Notes under the pieces: model-generated | The model's input: the letters and a program-made list of their open reading frames with translations, nothing else | Database searches by the model: none | What the model was told of the DNA's origin: nothing | Translations under genes and position numbers: made by a program | Shown: piece by piece, positions 54,799 to 63,380 of the stretch | How positions within the stretch are numbered: position 1 is the stretch's first letter | How the letters are laid out: every line of letters begins with the position of its first letter | Assembly: GCF_012396615.1 (NCBI RefSeq) | Contig: NZ_JAAXPV010000003.1 | Span: 62,001-126,000 of the forward strand | Direction: 5' to 3' | Origin: Rothia terrae | GTDB lineage: Bacteria; Actinomycetota; Actinomycetes; Actinomycetales; Micrococcaceae | DNA: 64,000 bases

Positions 54799-55247
54799 CG
54801 TTATCTCCAGTAAAACGTTTCTACATGCCGGTGCGGTTTGCCGGCTCACTTACATCCTATGGTTTTGAGGTCAGCAAACCACATTGTGTAGTGATTACTA
54901 CTTTATGACGCGCTGTGACATACCCGCAGGTGAGATAGCGCATGTATTACATGGTGGACGCGAGTAGGTGGCAGTTCACGGCGGTATCCGCAGGGTGGGC
55001 GTTGAGTAAACCGTCGAAATGTAGGTGAAGTAGCGTGTTCTCGGAGGGGGCGGTAGCACTCGCTATGTCGGTGTGCGTCCGCTACACTGGTGAGCAGGCG
55101 CACAGCCGGTGCCCAGCGTCCTCGCCTACCCAGCGCGGTGAGGTACACGCGAAGGAGAGAGAATCTTCCGGCTGTCTTTACACCTTTTTCGACGCGCGTG
55201 AACCGTGCCTAAAACGCATAGCTGGGATGCGCCAAGGTAGGTTATTC
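54799..55247. other. 449-base divergent intergenic region with candidate promoter
   Basis: It holds no gene I can support. TACACT at 55082-55087 could be a -10 box toward the plus strand. A strong ribosome-site-like GAAGGAG at about 55150 has no start codon after it. The frame open from 55035 into the DUF2087 gene does not look coding. Confidence 0.35.
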
Positions 55248-55736
55248 GTGACTTCTCAGAAAAACTTTAAGACCCTCGTTCGCCAACGAATGGCTGAAAC
55301 CGGGCAGAACTTTACCGCCGCTAGGGCACAGCTTCTTGAAGAATATGCGCAGCAAGTATTGGCTGCTGAAAATGAGCATCGCACCGTGGTTACACGCTTT
55401 TTCAAGGATGGGGCGCTCACCGCTTTCCCGTCTAAGCGCAAGGCGCGGGCGCACGTGTTGCTGTATCTGGTGAATCTCTTTGATGTCGGGGTTACGTATA
55501 CAGAGAAGGACATCAACGAGAAGTTGCGCGCGCTGTGGCCAGATTTCGCGTATTTACGTCGCGAACTGATCGATTACGGGTACCTGCAACGAGACAATGC
55601 GGGCTCTTACTGGCTCACGAGCGTTGCGCCTAACCGGTGGGAGACCGTCCTTCACAGTGAGGCACCGGAGTGGGAAGCGCTGTGGCTACCTGCCTATTTG
55701 AATGGGCAGGTACAGAAGTTCAATCTCGATAACTAG
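55248..55736 (+). CDS. DUF2087 domain protein
   Basis: A 162-residue cytosolic protein. Residues about 45-125 match DUF2087: RFFKDGALTAFPSKRKARAHVLLYL then TYTEKDINEKL, FAYLRRELIDYGYLQRD and GSYW. The family is common beside ArsR-type regulators and may bind nucleic acid, but its role is unknown. The N terminus FKTLVRQRMAETGQNFTAARAQLL is a helical piece. GTG 55248 follows AAGGTAGG; an upstream ATG at 55227 is possible. It is followed 7 bases later by an MFS gene. Confidence 0.8.
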   Translation: MTSQKNFKTLVRQRMAETGQNFTAARAQLLEEYAQQVLAAENEHRTVVTRFFKDGALTAFPSKRKARAHVLLYLVNLFDVGVTYTEKDINEKLRALWPDFAYLRRELIDYGYLQRDNAGSYWLTSVAPNRWETVLHSEAPEWEALWLPAYLNGQVQKFNLDN

Positions 55737-55743
55737 GTGGGCG

Positions 55744-56931
55744 ATGATGCTGACTCGTCAATTTTCAGCTCGCACCGCCCTGAACCTTCTGCTGTTAGGC
55801 ATTTTTGTCTCTGCTCTTGGCACCGGTTTGTCTTCCATCGGTTTTTCTTTGCTTGCCGCTCAGGCGGGGCAGTCTTACCTGATGGCCGCTGTACTCGCTG
55901 CTCATCTTGTCCCCGGTGTGGTACTGGGACTGCTGGGAGGTCATCTGGCCGATAAACATTTGAAATGGTGGTGGTGGCCCGCGTCCCTGGTTATTAATGC
56001 GTGCATCATGGCGACTGTTGCGCTCACCCTCCACTGGGGCATCATTATAGCGGGGTGCGCACTGATGAGCTCGTGCACTGCGCTGGTGGGGCCGGTAGCG
56101 CAGAAACTGGTAGCCCACTACTCCTTGGACGCCGCAAAAACCGGTGCGCACCTGGCAACAGTTCAGGGGCTCGCGGGCGTTGTGGGCGTCGCCCTTGGCG
56201 GAGTGGGATTCGGCGCCGGCATCATCCAGTGGATGTTAGCCGCGGACGCGCTTGCCATGCTTCTTTTTGCGGGGCTTGGCGCCCTGGTGGCTACCCCCGG
56301 CGTCATTGTTTTAGATGACGCCAGTGACAAGACTTCCTGGACCACCGGAGTACGTCTTCTGTATTCTCCCGGCGTGTTTGGGCTACTGGGGTTCGCCCTC
56401 ATTATCACTACAGTCACGAGTACCTCGCTTGATGATGTTTCCGGCGTCTTCGCGCTTACTTATTTTCTGGGGCTAACACCTCAAGAGTTTGGTGTCACGT
56501 CTGCTGCTTGGGGTGCGGGAGTCATCTGTGGTGGCTGGATGGGTAGGTTCATCGGCGATCACCCCGTTGCACAACACCCGCTGACAGCTTTGCCTATTGG
56601 TATTGCTCTCGGGAGCGTCGGGTTATTTCAGCCTTCGTTTGCTGTGATCATCCTGCTTTTTTGGGCGGGCGGAGCAGGAAACGGCATGTTCAACGCTGTC
56701 ATTAACCGCGTCATTATTGGATCGGTCTCCCAAGAGTTTCAAGGACGCGCGTGGGCTGGTTTTCGCTGGGTGGTGTACGTATGTCTGCTGGCCGGCTACG
56801 CCATAGCCGCCTTTGCGGGGCAGGAGCTTGCCCTTCAGCTGATGGCGGTAGCGGGCATATCAGTGACGGTGTGCTCGTGTCTGAATTTGATAGTGCAAAG
56901 AAGAGTACGGAGGAAAAAATATAAAATTTGA
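55744..56931 (+). CDS. MFS transporter, EntS/drug-efflux-like
   Basis: A 395-residue major facilitator with about twelve helices. LLGGHLADKHLKWWWWP is a weak version of the loop 2-3 motif, without the usual Arg pair. The central loop and the pairing with two unknown genes give no clue to the substrate; the general look is of an efflux pump. Two ATGs lie at 55744 and 55747 behind GGTGG. It is 7 bases after the DUF2087 stop and overlaps the next gene, so the three form an operon. Confidence 0.85.
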   Translation: MMLTRQFSARTALNLLLLGIFVSALGTGLSSIGFSLLAAQAGQSYLMAAVLAAHLVPGVVLGLLGGHLADKHLKWWWWPASLVINACIMATVALTLHWGIIIAGCALMSSCTALVGPVAQKLVAHYSLDAAKTGAHLATVQGLAGVVGVALGGVGFGAGIIQWMLAADALAMLLFAGLGALVATPGVIVLDDASDKTSWTTGVRLLYSPGVFGLLGFALIITTVTSTSLDDVSGVFALTYFLGLTPQEFGVTSAAWGAGVICGGWMGRFIGDHPVAQHPLTALPIGIALGSVGLFQPSFAVIILLFWAGGAGNGMFNAVINRVIIGSVSQEFQGRAWAGFRWVVYVCLLAGYAIAAFAGQELALQLMAVAGISVTVCSCLNLIVQRRVRRKKYKI

Positions 56932-57274
56932 ACTCATGCGGTTTCGAGTACTCGCGGGGAAAGAAGCACGAGTGCAGGAGTGGATGGAGTTTCTCAATGC
57001 GAACATGCCAGCAGTAGAAGAGACCCTCGAACCTGAACAGATGTACGTGGAGTCCATCTTCGCTGAGCAGATAGACGGCGTCTATTACTTGTATTGGTAC
57101 AGCGTGCAGGGCGATAACCCGCAGTCGGTTCATGACTCTGAGCATTGGCTCGACCGTAAGCATCTTGAATTTTGGCTGGAATGTATCGATCCCAACTACC
57201 CCGGGGTGAAACTGACGCCGAAGGTCTTGATGCTACTGCCACATGTGCGGGAATCTATGACGCCTCTACTGTAA
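56921..57274 (+). CDS. DUF6176-like protein, probable ATA start
   Basis: A 117-residue protein reading (M)KFELMRFRVLAGKEARVQEW, then EWMEFLNANMPAVEETLEPE and a Trp/Tyr-rich middle (GVYYLYWYSVQGD), which resembles the DUF6176 family as I remember it. The only ATG is at 56936, but the perfect ribosome site GGAGG (56909-56913) lies 22 bases before it, too far. The codon ATA at 56921 is 7 bases from the site and gives the family N terminus. The gene overlaps the MFS stop by 11 bases. If ATA is not used, the protein would be 112 residues from 56936. Confidence 0.6.
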   Translation: MKFELMRFRVLAGKEARVQEWMEFLNANMPAVEETLEPEQMYVESIFAEQIDGVYYLYWYSVQGDNPQSVHDSEHWLDRKHLEFWLECIDPNYPGVKLTPKVLMLLPHVRESMTPLL

Positions 57275-57327
57275 GGTGCAGAAGTTCAGCCTCTAAACCG
57301 CGTCCTTCTTTTGGACGCTAGATAAAC

Positions 57328-57362
57328 TTTCGGGCGTGGACTTCAACAGTCCACGCCCGAAA
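57328..57362. terminator. Two-way terminator
   Basis: TTTCGGGCGTGGAC (57328-57341) pairs with GTCCACGCCCGAAA (57349-57362) around TTCAACA. It ends the MFS operon and the small cationic peptide gene. Confidence 0.9.
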
Positions 57363-57383
57363 AGGATAGTCCGCGCTTGCGGT

Positions 57384-57566
57384 TTAGCGGCCGAATAGGC
57401 CCTTGCTGAAAGGCAAGAAACGAGTAATCTTGCGCCCTAGCAGTTTCTGGACGATCTTACGCGCGGTCTTATTCTTGAACAGGAAGAGAGCCACCTTCAA
57501 CGGCACGGATGCGGGAAGGTACTTCAAAACCAGCATGATAAGTTTCTTTTTCTGGAGGATGCTCAT
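57384..57566 (-). CDS. 60-residue strongly cationic hydrophobic peptide
   Basis: A 60-residue protein with 11 Lys, 4 Arg and no Asp or Glu. The rest is mainly Leu, Ile, Val and Phe, for example KLIMLVLKYLPASVPLKV near residues 8-25 and KIVQKLLGRKITRFLPFSKG further on. There is no signal peptide or double-glycine leader. Leaderless bacteriocins of Gram-positive bacteria have this general profile (50-60 residues, high positive charge, helical). That is a comparison of properties, not homology. ATG 57566 follows AAAGGAGAAACT; the frame runs on to 57641. A good promoter lies upstream. No cysteine or modification enzyme genes are near. Confidence 0.7.
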   Translation of the reverse strand: MSILQKKKLIMLVLKYLPASVPLKVALFLFKNKTARKIVQKLLGRKITRFLPFSKGLFGR

Positions 57567-57579
57567 AGTTTCTCCTTTG

Positions 57580-57608
57580 AGTAGACTGCCAATAAGTATA
57601 CTGCCCAA
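57580..57608 (-). promoter_or_regulatory. Candidate promoter of the cationic peptide gene
   Basis: Reading on the minus strand, TTGGGC (57603-57608) and TCTACT (57580-57585) are 17 bases apart, and the start codon is 14 bases further on. Eye prediction only. Confidence 0.45.
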
Positions 57609-57673
57609 TTCTGAAAGTGTGTGAAAACTTCGGGGATGCATCCTGTCAGCTGTGGCGAGGTCCCAGGTTTTGT

Positions 57674-57723
57674 TCGAGTTCCCACTTAATGACAGGGAAC
57701 TCGGGCAAAAAGTGGGAACTCGA
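57674..57723 (-). terminator. Terminator of recR
   Basis: TCGAGTTCCCACTT (57674-57687) pairs with AAGTGGGAACTCGA (57710-57723); the loop holds another GGGAACTCG copy, so two alternative folds exist. Confidence 0.78.
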
Positions 57724-57738
57724 GCGACTCATCGGATC

Positions 57739-58896
57739 CTATTCCCAGGGGTTCACGTACGTCTTCCCCGGAATAGGCGGAACATCCGGCTTTGCAGTGC
57801 GCAGCGGCGTCTTTCGCAATTCGGCCAACTGTCGCTCGTATTCCGCACGACGCGCGTCCTGACTCTCGCTAGCATCCTGCGACGTCGCTTCTTCCTCATC
57901 GAAAGCCGCAGCGGCACGTTCCTCTGCCGTCATTGAACCGGGGACGCGACGTGGAGCCTCCTGCCCAGCGGCGTCATTACTCTCTTGCGAAGCACCAAAC
58001 TGGTCACTGGCTACCGGTAACGCCTGAATTTCCTGTTCTAACAAAGCCTCATTCAGACTGCCCTGCTCGCCTGCGCCTTGCCCACCGGCGTCCTGCTCAA
58101 CCGCGCGATCAGAAGCTGACCCCTCGTCGTCGGTGCTACCTGTGTCTTCAGAATCATCAATGTCATCGAACATTGACCCGTTCCAGCGCTGACGCGGTGC
58201 AGACGGCTCAGCCGCCTTCTGTGCCTCAACCTCTGCGGTTTCTTCTTCAACAGCCTGCTCAAATTCCTCGGCAGCGTTCGCCTGCGTAAACCGCGTACCC
58301 TCCGAAATAATGCGACGGCCTTCGAGCGCGCGCCCCAGCGTAATCTCATCGGCATACTCAAGATCGCCACCCACCGGCAGGCCGGACGCCAAACGCGAGA
58401 CGCGAATACCCAGGGGAGTGAGCATACGCGACAGATAGGTGGCAGTAGCCTCGCCCTCAAGGTTGGGATCCATTGCCAAAATAATTTCCTGGATGCGTTC
58501 ATCCGACAGACGCGCCACCAGCTCACGAATACGTAGCTGCTCCGGTCCCATACCCGCCAGCGGGTTAATCGCACCGCCCAGCACATGGTAGCGACCTGTG
58601 AAGGAACGCGTGCGTTCCACCGCCACGACATCCTTAGACTCCTCGACCACACACAGCGCAGAAGGGTCGCGACGCTCATCCCTACAAATCACGCAGAGCT
58701 TAGTTTCAGAGACGTTACCGCACACCTCACAAAAACTCACGGTCTGCTTGACCTGCGTAATCGCACTTGAGAGTTTCTGCATCTCGGAGGCATCCGCATT
58801 CAAAATATAGAACGCGATACGCTGCGCAGACTTGGGCCCAACACCGGGAAGTCTGCCCAACTCATCAATCAAATTTTGGACGGCACCTTCGTACAC
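57739..58896 (-). CDS. recR: Recombination protein RecR with a long acidic C-terminal extension
   Basis: RecR acts with RecF and RecO to load RecA at gaps. The first 200 residues are standard: helix-hairpin-helix ([17 protein letters not shown]), a Cys4 zinc site ([16 protein letters not shown]) and a Toprim domain ([28 protein letters not shown]). After [20 protein letters not shown] about 185 further residues follow, rich in Glu, Asp, Ala, Gln and Ser (for example [18 protein letters not shown]), of low complexity and probably unfolded. Usual RecR is about 200 residues. GTG 58896 gives the family start [12 protein letters not shown], behind AGGAG; a TTG at 58911 is also possible. It lies downstream of dnaX. 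Confidence 0.92.
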   Translation of the reverse strand: MYEGAVQNLIDELGRLPGVGPKSAQRIAFYILNADASEMQKLSSAITQVKQTVSFCEVCGNVSETKLCVICRDERRDPSALCVVEESKDVVAVERTRSFTGRYHVLGGAINPLAGMGPEQLRIRELVARLSDERIQEIILAMDPNLEGEATATYLSRMLTPLGIRVSRLASGLPVGGDLEYADEITLGRALEGRRIISEGTRFTQANAAEEFEQAVEEETAEVEAQKAAEPSAPRQRWNGSMFDDIDDSEDTGSTDDEGSASDRAVEQDAGGQGAGEQGSLNEALLEQEIQALPVASDQFGASQESNDAAGQEAPRRVPGSMTAEERAAAAFDEEEATSQDASESQDARRAEYERQLAELRKTPLRTAKPDVPPIPGKTYVNPWE

Positions 58897-58990
58897 ATAC
58901 ACTCCTGACAATCGTTCAATGCTGTGTTAAGTAAAACCCCGTGGCGGCGAGGAAAATTCCGGACGCTTGGACAGCCCTCGGTGTGCCCGA

Positions 58991-59100
58991 GATAGAACCT
59001 GGGTGATTCGCTAGCAGTCCCCCTCACGCACTCGCGCGGGGCGCTCGCACGTGATTCACGCCAGCCCCGATGCCAGCTAGCGACTCACCCAGCTTCTACC
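58991..59100 (+). repeat. Dispersed palindromic element, family C copy 3
   Basis: A stem of 17 bp (58999-59015 with 59076-59092, one mismatch), extendable to 58991 and 59100, encloses a 60-base region (59016-59075) that matches the centre of the element at 13645-13704. It occupies the place between dnaX and recR where ybaB commonly lies in other bacteria. Confidence 0.82.
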
Positions 59101-59109
59101 TCTTGAGCC

Positions 59110-62100
59110 TTAGAAGTTGCTGGTTTCTTCAATCACTTTGCCGCCGAGAATTTGCTCGATTGCTTTTTGGCCCATGAGCACGGTTTCTTCGAGAGCGATG
59201 TCTTCATCTGACGGCACAAACTCTGTGGGTTCCTCAACCTCCGGTGCGGCTATGCTGTTCTGTTGCTTAGCGCGGCGTCCTGCCTCAAACTGCGCGGCGT
59301 GGCGCTCGCGGAAAGACAATTTCTTGCCGGGAACGCTAGGCTGCGCTGGTGCGGATGCGGGTGCCTCCGAAGCCGCCGGAGCAACTTGCGGCTGTGCCGG
59401 CGCACCTTGGAAGCCTTGCGTGCCGTTAGACAGGGGCGGGCGTCCGCCAGCAAGCGGCGCGCCAGCTAACGGCGCACCCGGTTGAGGCGTTACAGCCGGT
59501 GCAGGTTGTGCCTGCTGGAACCCTTGAGACTGGGCGAGCTGTGAGGACTGTACCTGCTCACGCTGAGGCTGTTCATGCTGAGACTGTGCTGACTGTTGCG
59601 CTGTCTGAGCAGAGTCGCTCACATAGCCAACCCCCGCAATGTACTCAGGCTCATCCTGCGGGCCCTCGTCAAAGTATCCGCCTTCATAATCGCCGTATTC
59701 TTCAGCGATTGGACGCGCGGGAGCCTGCGGCTCAGCTACTTTTGGGTTCTGCCCTGCCTGGGGTTCTGAAGAATCCGGCGCATCAGAGTTACGGCTATCA
59801 TCCACAGAATCGGGAAGGTCCGTTGCGGTAGTACCGTCTGCAACAGGTTCACCCTCGGGCTCAACCGGTTGTGCGGCTGCCGGATGCGAGTCAGCCTCAG
59901 TGTCTTCTGCATCGTCATCGGCGGTTGCTTCGTCAGCAGCATCCGGGAAGTACTGAGTATCTTCGGTAGCGTTTTCTACCTGCTCACGCTGTGCCTGAGC
60001 GGTTGAATGGTCGACGGGCTCTGAGGCTTCTTGCTCGTGAGCGTCCTCAGCATCAAAACCGTTGGCTGCGCCCTGAGAGAGCTGGTCTTCGGGGTCGTTG
60101 CTCTGCTCCGGTGCAGGCTGAGCTGATTCCTGGATCGGTTGGCTATTCTCGGACTCTTCTGATGCTGACTGGCCGCGCGAAGTATCTGATGCTGGGGCTG
60201 GCTCACCACTTTGCGGAATGGACGCAACATCCCAGCTCGTGACGGGATTGTTCCAATCGTCCTGGCTCCATTGGGGCTCGGATTGAGTGCGCGGTTGGCC
60301 GTGCGCAGCCCATGCGGCTTCACCACTACGCGGACCTTCAGCGATTTCGAGATTCTGAGGACGCTCGTTGTGCTCATTTTGCTGCGGTGAGGATGCTTGC
60401 TGCTGTTGAGCCGGGTTCTGCGCAGGCTGGTTTTGGGGCTGCTGAGTCTGTGGATGCTGCTGTGGACGCTGGTTCTGCAGAGGAGCGCCGGGCTGCGGCT
60501 GAGACGGCGTGGACTGGCCATTAGCCTGAGCGGGCTGAGTCTGCGAAGCATCACCCTTATCTACCTCGGCACGCACTCGAACCTGCAAGCCTAATACGGC
60601 GTTGAGAGCGCTCTCAAGGTCGCCAATATGGTCTTTGACCTGGCGCAATACGGGCATGGTGGCGCGAATATAGAGCTGACCGTTTTCAAATTTAGAGGGG
60701 GTGCAGCGCGCCAAGAACTGTTGCGCAACTGGACTTTGCACGCGCGCAATGACGTCATGCCATGCGGTAAGAACCATCTGCACCACGTTCTCGCCCTGAG
60801 GGGCTGACTGCTGTGTGGGGTGAGCGGGCTGAGTTGGCTGCTGTTTCTGAGCCTGCTGCGCAGGGGTGGGGTTCGGGTTCTGAGCTTGGTTTTGCGTGGC
60901 CTGGTTCGGCGCTGAGTTCTGAGCACTCTGATTTTGCGCAGAAACCTGTTGTTGGGCAGTGGCGTGGGAGCTACCTTGCCCCTGCTGTCCTTGTCGCTGA
61001 GAGTTCCACTGCGCCAGGGGAGCGTTGCCCTGCGATGCTAAGGGTGCAGCATTCTGCGCCTGTGTTGGTTCCTGTGTCGGTGCTTGCTGTGACGCAGATG
61101 CTTGTGGTTGAGCAGTCTGGCCGCTCACCGCCTGCTGTCCACCTTGGTTACCCTGAACCGAGGCAGTCTGCTTACCCTGCGCCTGACGTGACGCGTTCAG
61201 CGCGGCTTGTACAGCGGCGCGTCCTGCCCCTTGGACGGGTGCGGGTTGCTCGCTGAGACCTTGTGTCTGACCAGCAGAAGCACCCGCTGAAGGCACTGCA
61301 ATAGTAACGTCTCCACCGGAGATGCGTCGTTCAATGCGGTCCAAACGCGCACCAAAACCACCGGCACTTTGATCGGAAGTGGGCAGCATGATGCGCGCAC
61401 ACAAAAGTTCCAAGTGAAGCTGGGGGTTGGTGGCGCCACTCATCTCGTTCAGCGCCGTGTTTGTAATATCCGCCGCGCGAGAGAGCTCGCCCGCACCCAG
61501 CTTGTCTGCCTGGGCGCGCAGGCGCACAATGTGATCAGCCGATGCGCCATGCAAAATCTGCTCGGCAGCATCCGGCACAGCCTTGATAATAATCAGATCG
61601 CGCAGACGTTCAAGGAGGTCCTCGATAAAGCGGCGAGGATCCTGACCGGTCTGAATCACGCGGTCAACAGAGCCAAAGAGAGTAGCTGCATTGTTGGATG
61701 CGAAAGCCTCAATGACCTCGTCCAGCAACTCGCCGTGAGTAAAGCCAAGCAGCGCAACGGAAAGATCGTAAGTGACGCCGTCGGCATCTGATGCGCCGGC
61801 AATCAGCTGATCCAAGATTGAGAGCGAATCACGCACTGAGCCACCACCGGCACGCACTACCAGCTGCAGAACGCCGGGAGCGATCTTAACACCCTCTTCA
61901 TCGGCAAGTTTCTGCAGGTAAGCAGTAAGAGTTTCAGGCGGAACAAGTCGGAAAGGATAGTGGTGGGTACGCGAACGAATAGTGCCCAGCACCTTGTTGG
62001 GCTCGGTCGTCGCAAAGATGAACTTGATGTGTTCCGGCGGCTCCTCAACGATTTTGAGCAGGGCGTTAAACCCCTCACGGGTGACCATGTGGGCCTCATC

Positions 62101-62478
62101 GATGATGAAGATTTTGTAGCGGTCACGCACAGGCGCGAAGGACGCACGCTCACGCAGATCGCGCGCATGGTCAACACCGCCGTGGGACGCCGCGTCCATC
62201 TCAATCACGTCGAGTGAACCGCCACCGTCGCGGGAGAGCTCACGGCAAGAATCGCACACACCACACGGGGTAGGCGTAGGGCCTTCAGCGCAGTTGAGGC
62301 AACGCGCCAAAATACGAGCCGACGTTGTCTTACCGCAACCGCGCGGACCAGAAAAGAGGTAGGCGTGGTTGACGCGGTTCTTCTCAAGCGCAGTCATAAG
62401 GGGCTCAGTCACGTGCTCTTGACCGATAACATCGGCAAAAGTTTCGGGACGATACCGGCGGTACAAAGCAGTGCTCAC
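59110..62478 (-). CDS. dnaX: DNA polymerase III gamma/tau subunit with a long Gln-rich tail
   Basis: The clamp-loader ATPase. Its N terminus YRRYRPETFADVIGQ, Walker A GPRGCGKTTSA (residues 44-54), a Cys4 zinc module between residues about 60 and 78, and IIDEAHMVTREGFNALLK are all standard. Residues about 380-550 and 640-1050 are low-complexity, rich in Gln, Ala, Pro and Glu (such as QPQNQPAQNPAQQQQ), so the protein reaches 1122 residues, longer than usual in actinobacteria. A conserved domain with NVVQMVLTAWHDVIARV sits between. The end KVIEETSNF is distinct. No frameshift slippery site for a gamma product was evident. Confidence 0.96.
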   Translation of the reverse strand: MSTALYRRYRPETFADVIGQEHVTEPLMTALEKNRVNHAYLFSGPRGCGKTTSARILARCLNCAEGPTPTPCGVCDSCRELSRDGGGSLDVIEMDAASHGGVDHARDLRERASFAPVRDRYKIFIIDEAHMVTREGFNALLKIVEEPPEHIKFIFATTEPNKVLGTIRSRTHHYPFRLVPPETLTAYLQKLADEEGVKIAPGVLQLVVRAGGGSVRDSLSILDQLIAGASDADGVTYDLSVALLGFTHGELLDEVIEAFASNNAATLFGSVDRVIQTGQDPRRFIEDLLERLRDLIIIKAVPDAAEQILHGASADHIVRLRAQADKLGAGELSRAADITNTALNEMSGATNPQLHLELLCARIMLPTSDQSAGGFGARLDRIERRISGGDVTIAVPSAGASAGQTQGLSEQPAPVQGAGRAAVQAALNASRQAQGKQTASVQGNQGGQQAVSGQTAQPQASASQQAPTQEPTQAQNAAPLASQGNAPLAQWNSQRQGQQGQGSSHATAQQQVSAQNQSAQNSAPNQATQNQAQNPNPTPAQQAQKQQPTQPAHPTQQSAPQGENVVQMVLTAWHDVIARVQSPVAQQFLARCTPSKFENGQLYIRATMPVLRQVKDHIGDLESALNAVLGLQVRVRAEVDKGDASQTQPAQANGQSTPSQPQPGAPLQNQRPQQHPQTQQPQNQPAQNPAQQQQASSPQQNEHNERPQNLEIAEGPRSGEAAWAAHGQPRTQSEPQWSQDDWNNPVTSWDVASIPQSGEPAPASDTSRGQSASEESENSQPIQESAQPAPEQSNDPEDQLSQGAANGFDAEDAHEQEASEPVDHSTAQAQREQVENATEDTQYFPDAADEATADDDAEDTEADSHPAAAQPVEPEGEPVADGTTATDLPDSVDDSRNSDAPDSSEPQAGQNPKVAEPQAPARPIAEEYGDYEGGYFDEGPQDEPEYIAGVGYVSDSAQTAQQSAQSQHEQPQREQVQSSQLAQSQGFQQAQPAPAVTPQPGAPLAGAPLAGGRPPLSNGTQGFQGAPAQPQVAPAASEAPASAPAQPSVPGKKLSFRERHAAQFEAGRRAKQQNSIAAPEVEEPTEFVPSDEDIALEETVLMGQKAIEQILGGKVIEETSNF

Positions 62479-62928
62479 AGCTAAACCCTCATTTTTCGTT
62501 CAATTCAACAGGTGCGATGCGCGAGCTTTCGGCGCTCGCGTCAACGACTCTTACCAAGTTTAGCGAGGGGGACTGACAATTTAAGGGTGGTTCACGCCGA
62601 GCATGCTAAGACATTTACCTCATTAACGAACGGCCGCGTTGCAGACCGCTGGTGGCAAGCACTGTGCGATGGGCGGGGTGCCGGGGGGCGTCGGATGGGC
62701 ATATAAAGCAGGACGCGCGTCGGCGGGATGTGCGTCTGCCGGGTGATCGCGTCGAGACTACCTGGGTGAAAAGTGACCACGTAAACGTCAAAATACTCCG
62801 AAAAGTAGGGTGATTGTGACGTTTTTATGGTCACCTTGACGGTTTTGTGGTCACACCCGCGGCAGAAACGGGCAGGCAGGAGGCGAGGGCTATCACCCGG
62901 ATGCGGACGCGGGCGTTAAACAAAAAAG
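62479..62928. other. 450-base intergenic region between SRP RNA and dnaX
   Basis: No gene. It contains a six-G run (about 62680-62685) and a cluster of three related operator-like motifs at 62773-62854. Confidence 0.5.
62773..62854. promoter_or_regulatory. Array of three TGACG...GTGGTCAC motifs
   Basis: One motif is inverted at 62773-62791, and two direct copies lie at 62817-62834 and 62836-62854, exactly 20 bases apart. Each has the form TTGACGTTTTnGTGGTCAC, itself an imperfect TGAC/GTCA palindrome. This spacing, two helical turns, suggests a protein-binding array upstream of dnaX. Confidence 0.55.
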
Positions 62929-63014
62929 ACCCCTCACGCACCCGTCAGAGCCCAGATACCCTTGCTACCTTCCGGTCCTGGGGGAGTTCTCCAAGATAAC
63001 GCCACGTGAGAGGC
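62929..63014 (-). ncRNA. ffs: Signal recognition particle small RNA (4.5S)
   Basis: Read on the minus strand, the apical region has CCCCCAGGACCGGAAGGTAG, the conserved SRP54-binding loop and tetraloop region, and the 5' CCTCTCACG pairs with the 3' CGTGAGGGG. The RNA is about 86 bases and ends in a run of T on the minus strand. It joins Ffh to target membrane proteins. Its place between tRNA-Ser and dnaX is a common arrangement. The exact ends are estimates. Confidence 0.93.
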
Positions 63015-63021
63015 AAGTAAA

Positions 63022-63050
63022 AGTCTACAGTAAAGATATAGCTGAGGCAA
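63022..63050 (-). promoter_or_regulatory. Candidate SRP RNA promoter
   Basis: On the minus strand TTGCCT (63045-63050) and TAGACT (63022-63027) are 17 bases apart, and the RNA start falls about 7 bases beyond. The match in spacing to the RNA 5' end makes this convincing. Confidence 0.65.
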
Positions 63051-63288
63051 TCTGCGACAGGACGCCCTAGTCAGCAACACCCTTCTTGCCAATCCATCTG
63101 CTCCCTAAATCAAGGATGCGAGCTTACACGCCTGCCTATAGTAAGACCTTGCACTCGCCTCACCTTCTGTCTTTAGTCGTTATCGGCGTTCTCACTGAGC
63201 TACCTCTAATTGCGAACCGTACACCTTATAAGGTAAGCTCGTATCTGTTCGCTTTCGTGACTGCGTATTTTGTGCAGAAGCAACGCTT

Positions 63289-63373
63289 GGAGGATTCGCC
63301 TAGCGGCCTATGGCGCACGCCTGGAACGCGTGTTGGGTTCACGCCCTCAGGGGTTCAAATCCCCTATCCTCCG
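63289..63373 (+). tRNA. tRNA-Ser (GGA)
   Basis: An 85-base gene. The acceptor GGAGGAT (63289-63295) pairs with ATCCTCC (63366-63372), with G as discriminator. The anticodon loop CTGGAACG contains GGA, which reads UCC and UCU. A long variable arm (about 15-20 bases) and the T arm GGGG-TTCAAAT-CCCC confirm a serine tRNA. CCA is not encoded. A 12-base palindrome ACCTTATAAGGT lies upstream (63225-63236) near a possible -10. Confidence 0.95.
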
Positions 63374-63380
63374 CTATGAG

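Noticed and set aside
55035-55247. Upstream extension of the DUF2087 gene and an orphan ribosome site at about 55150
   Set aside because: The extension has no coding character and the site has no start codon at suitable distance.
63086-63379. A 97-codon frame over the tRNA-Ser region
   Set aside because: It runs through the whole tRNA gene and has no ribosome site or recognisable domain.
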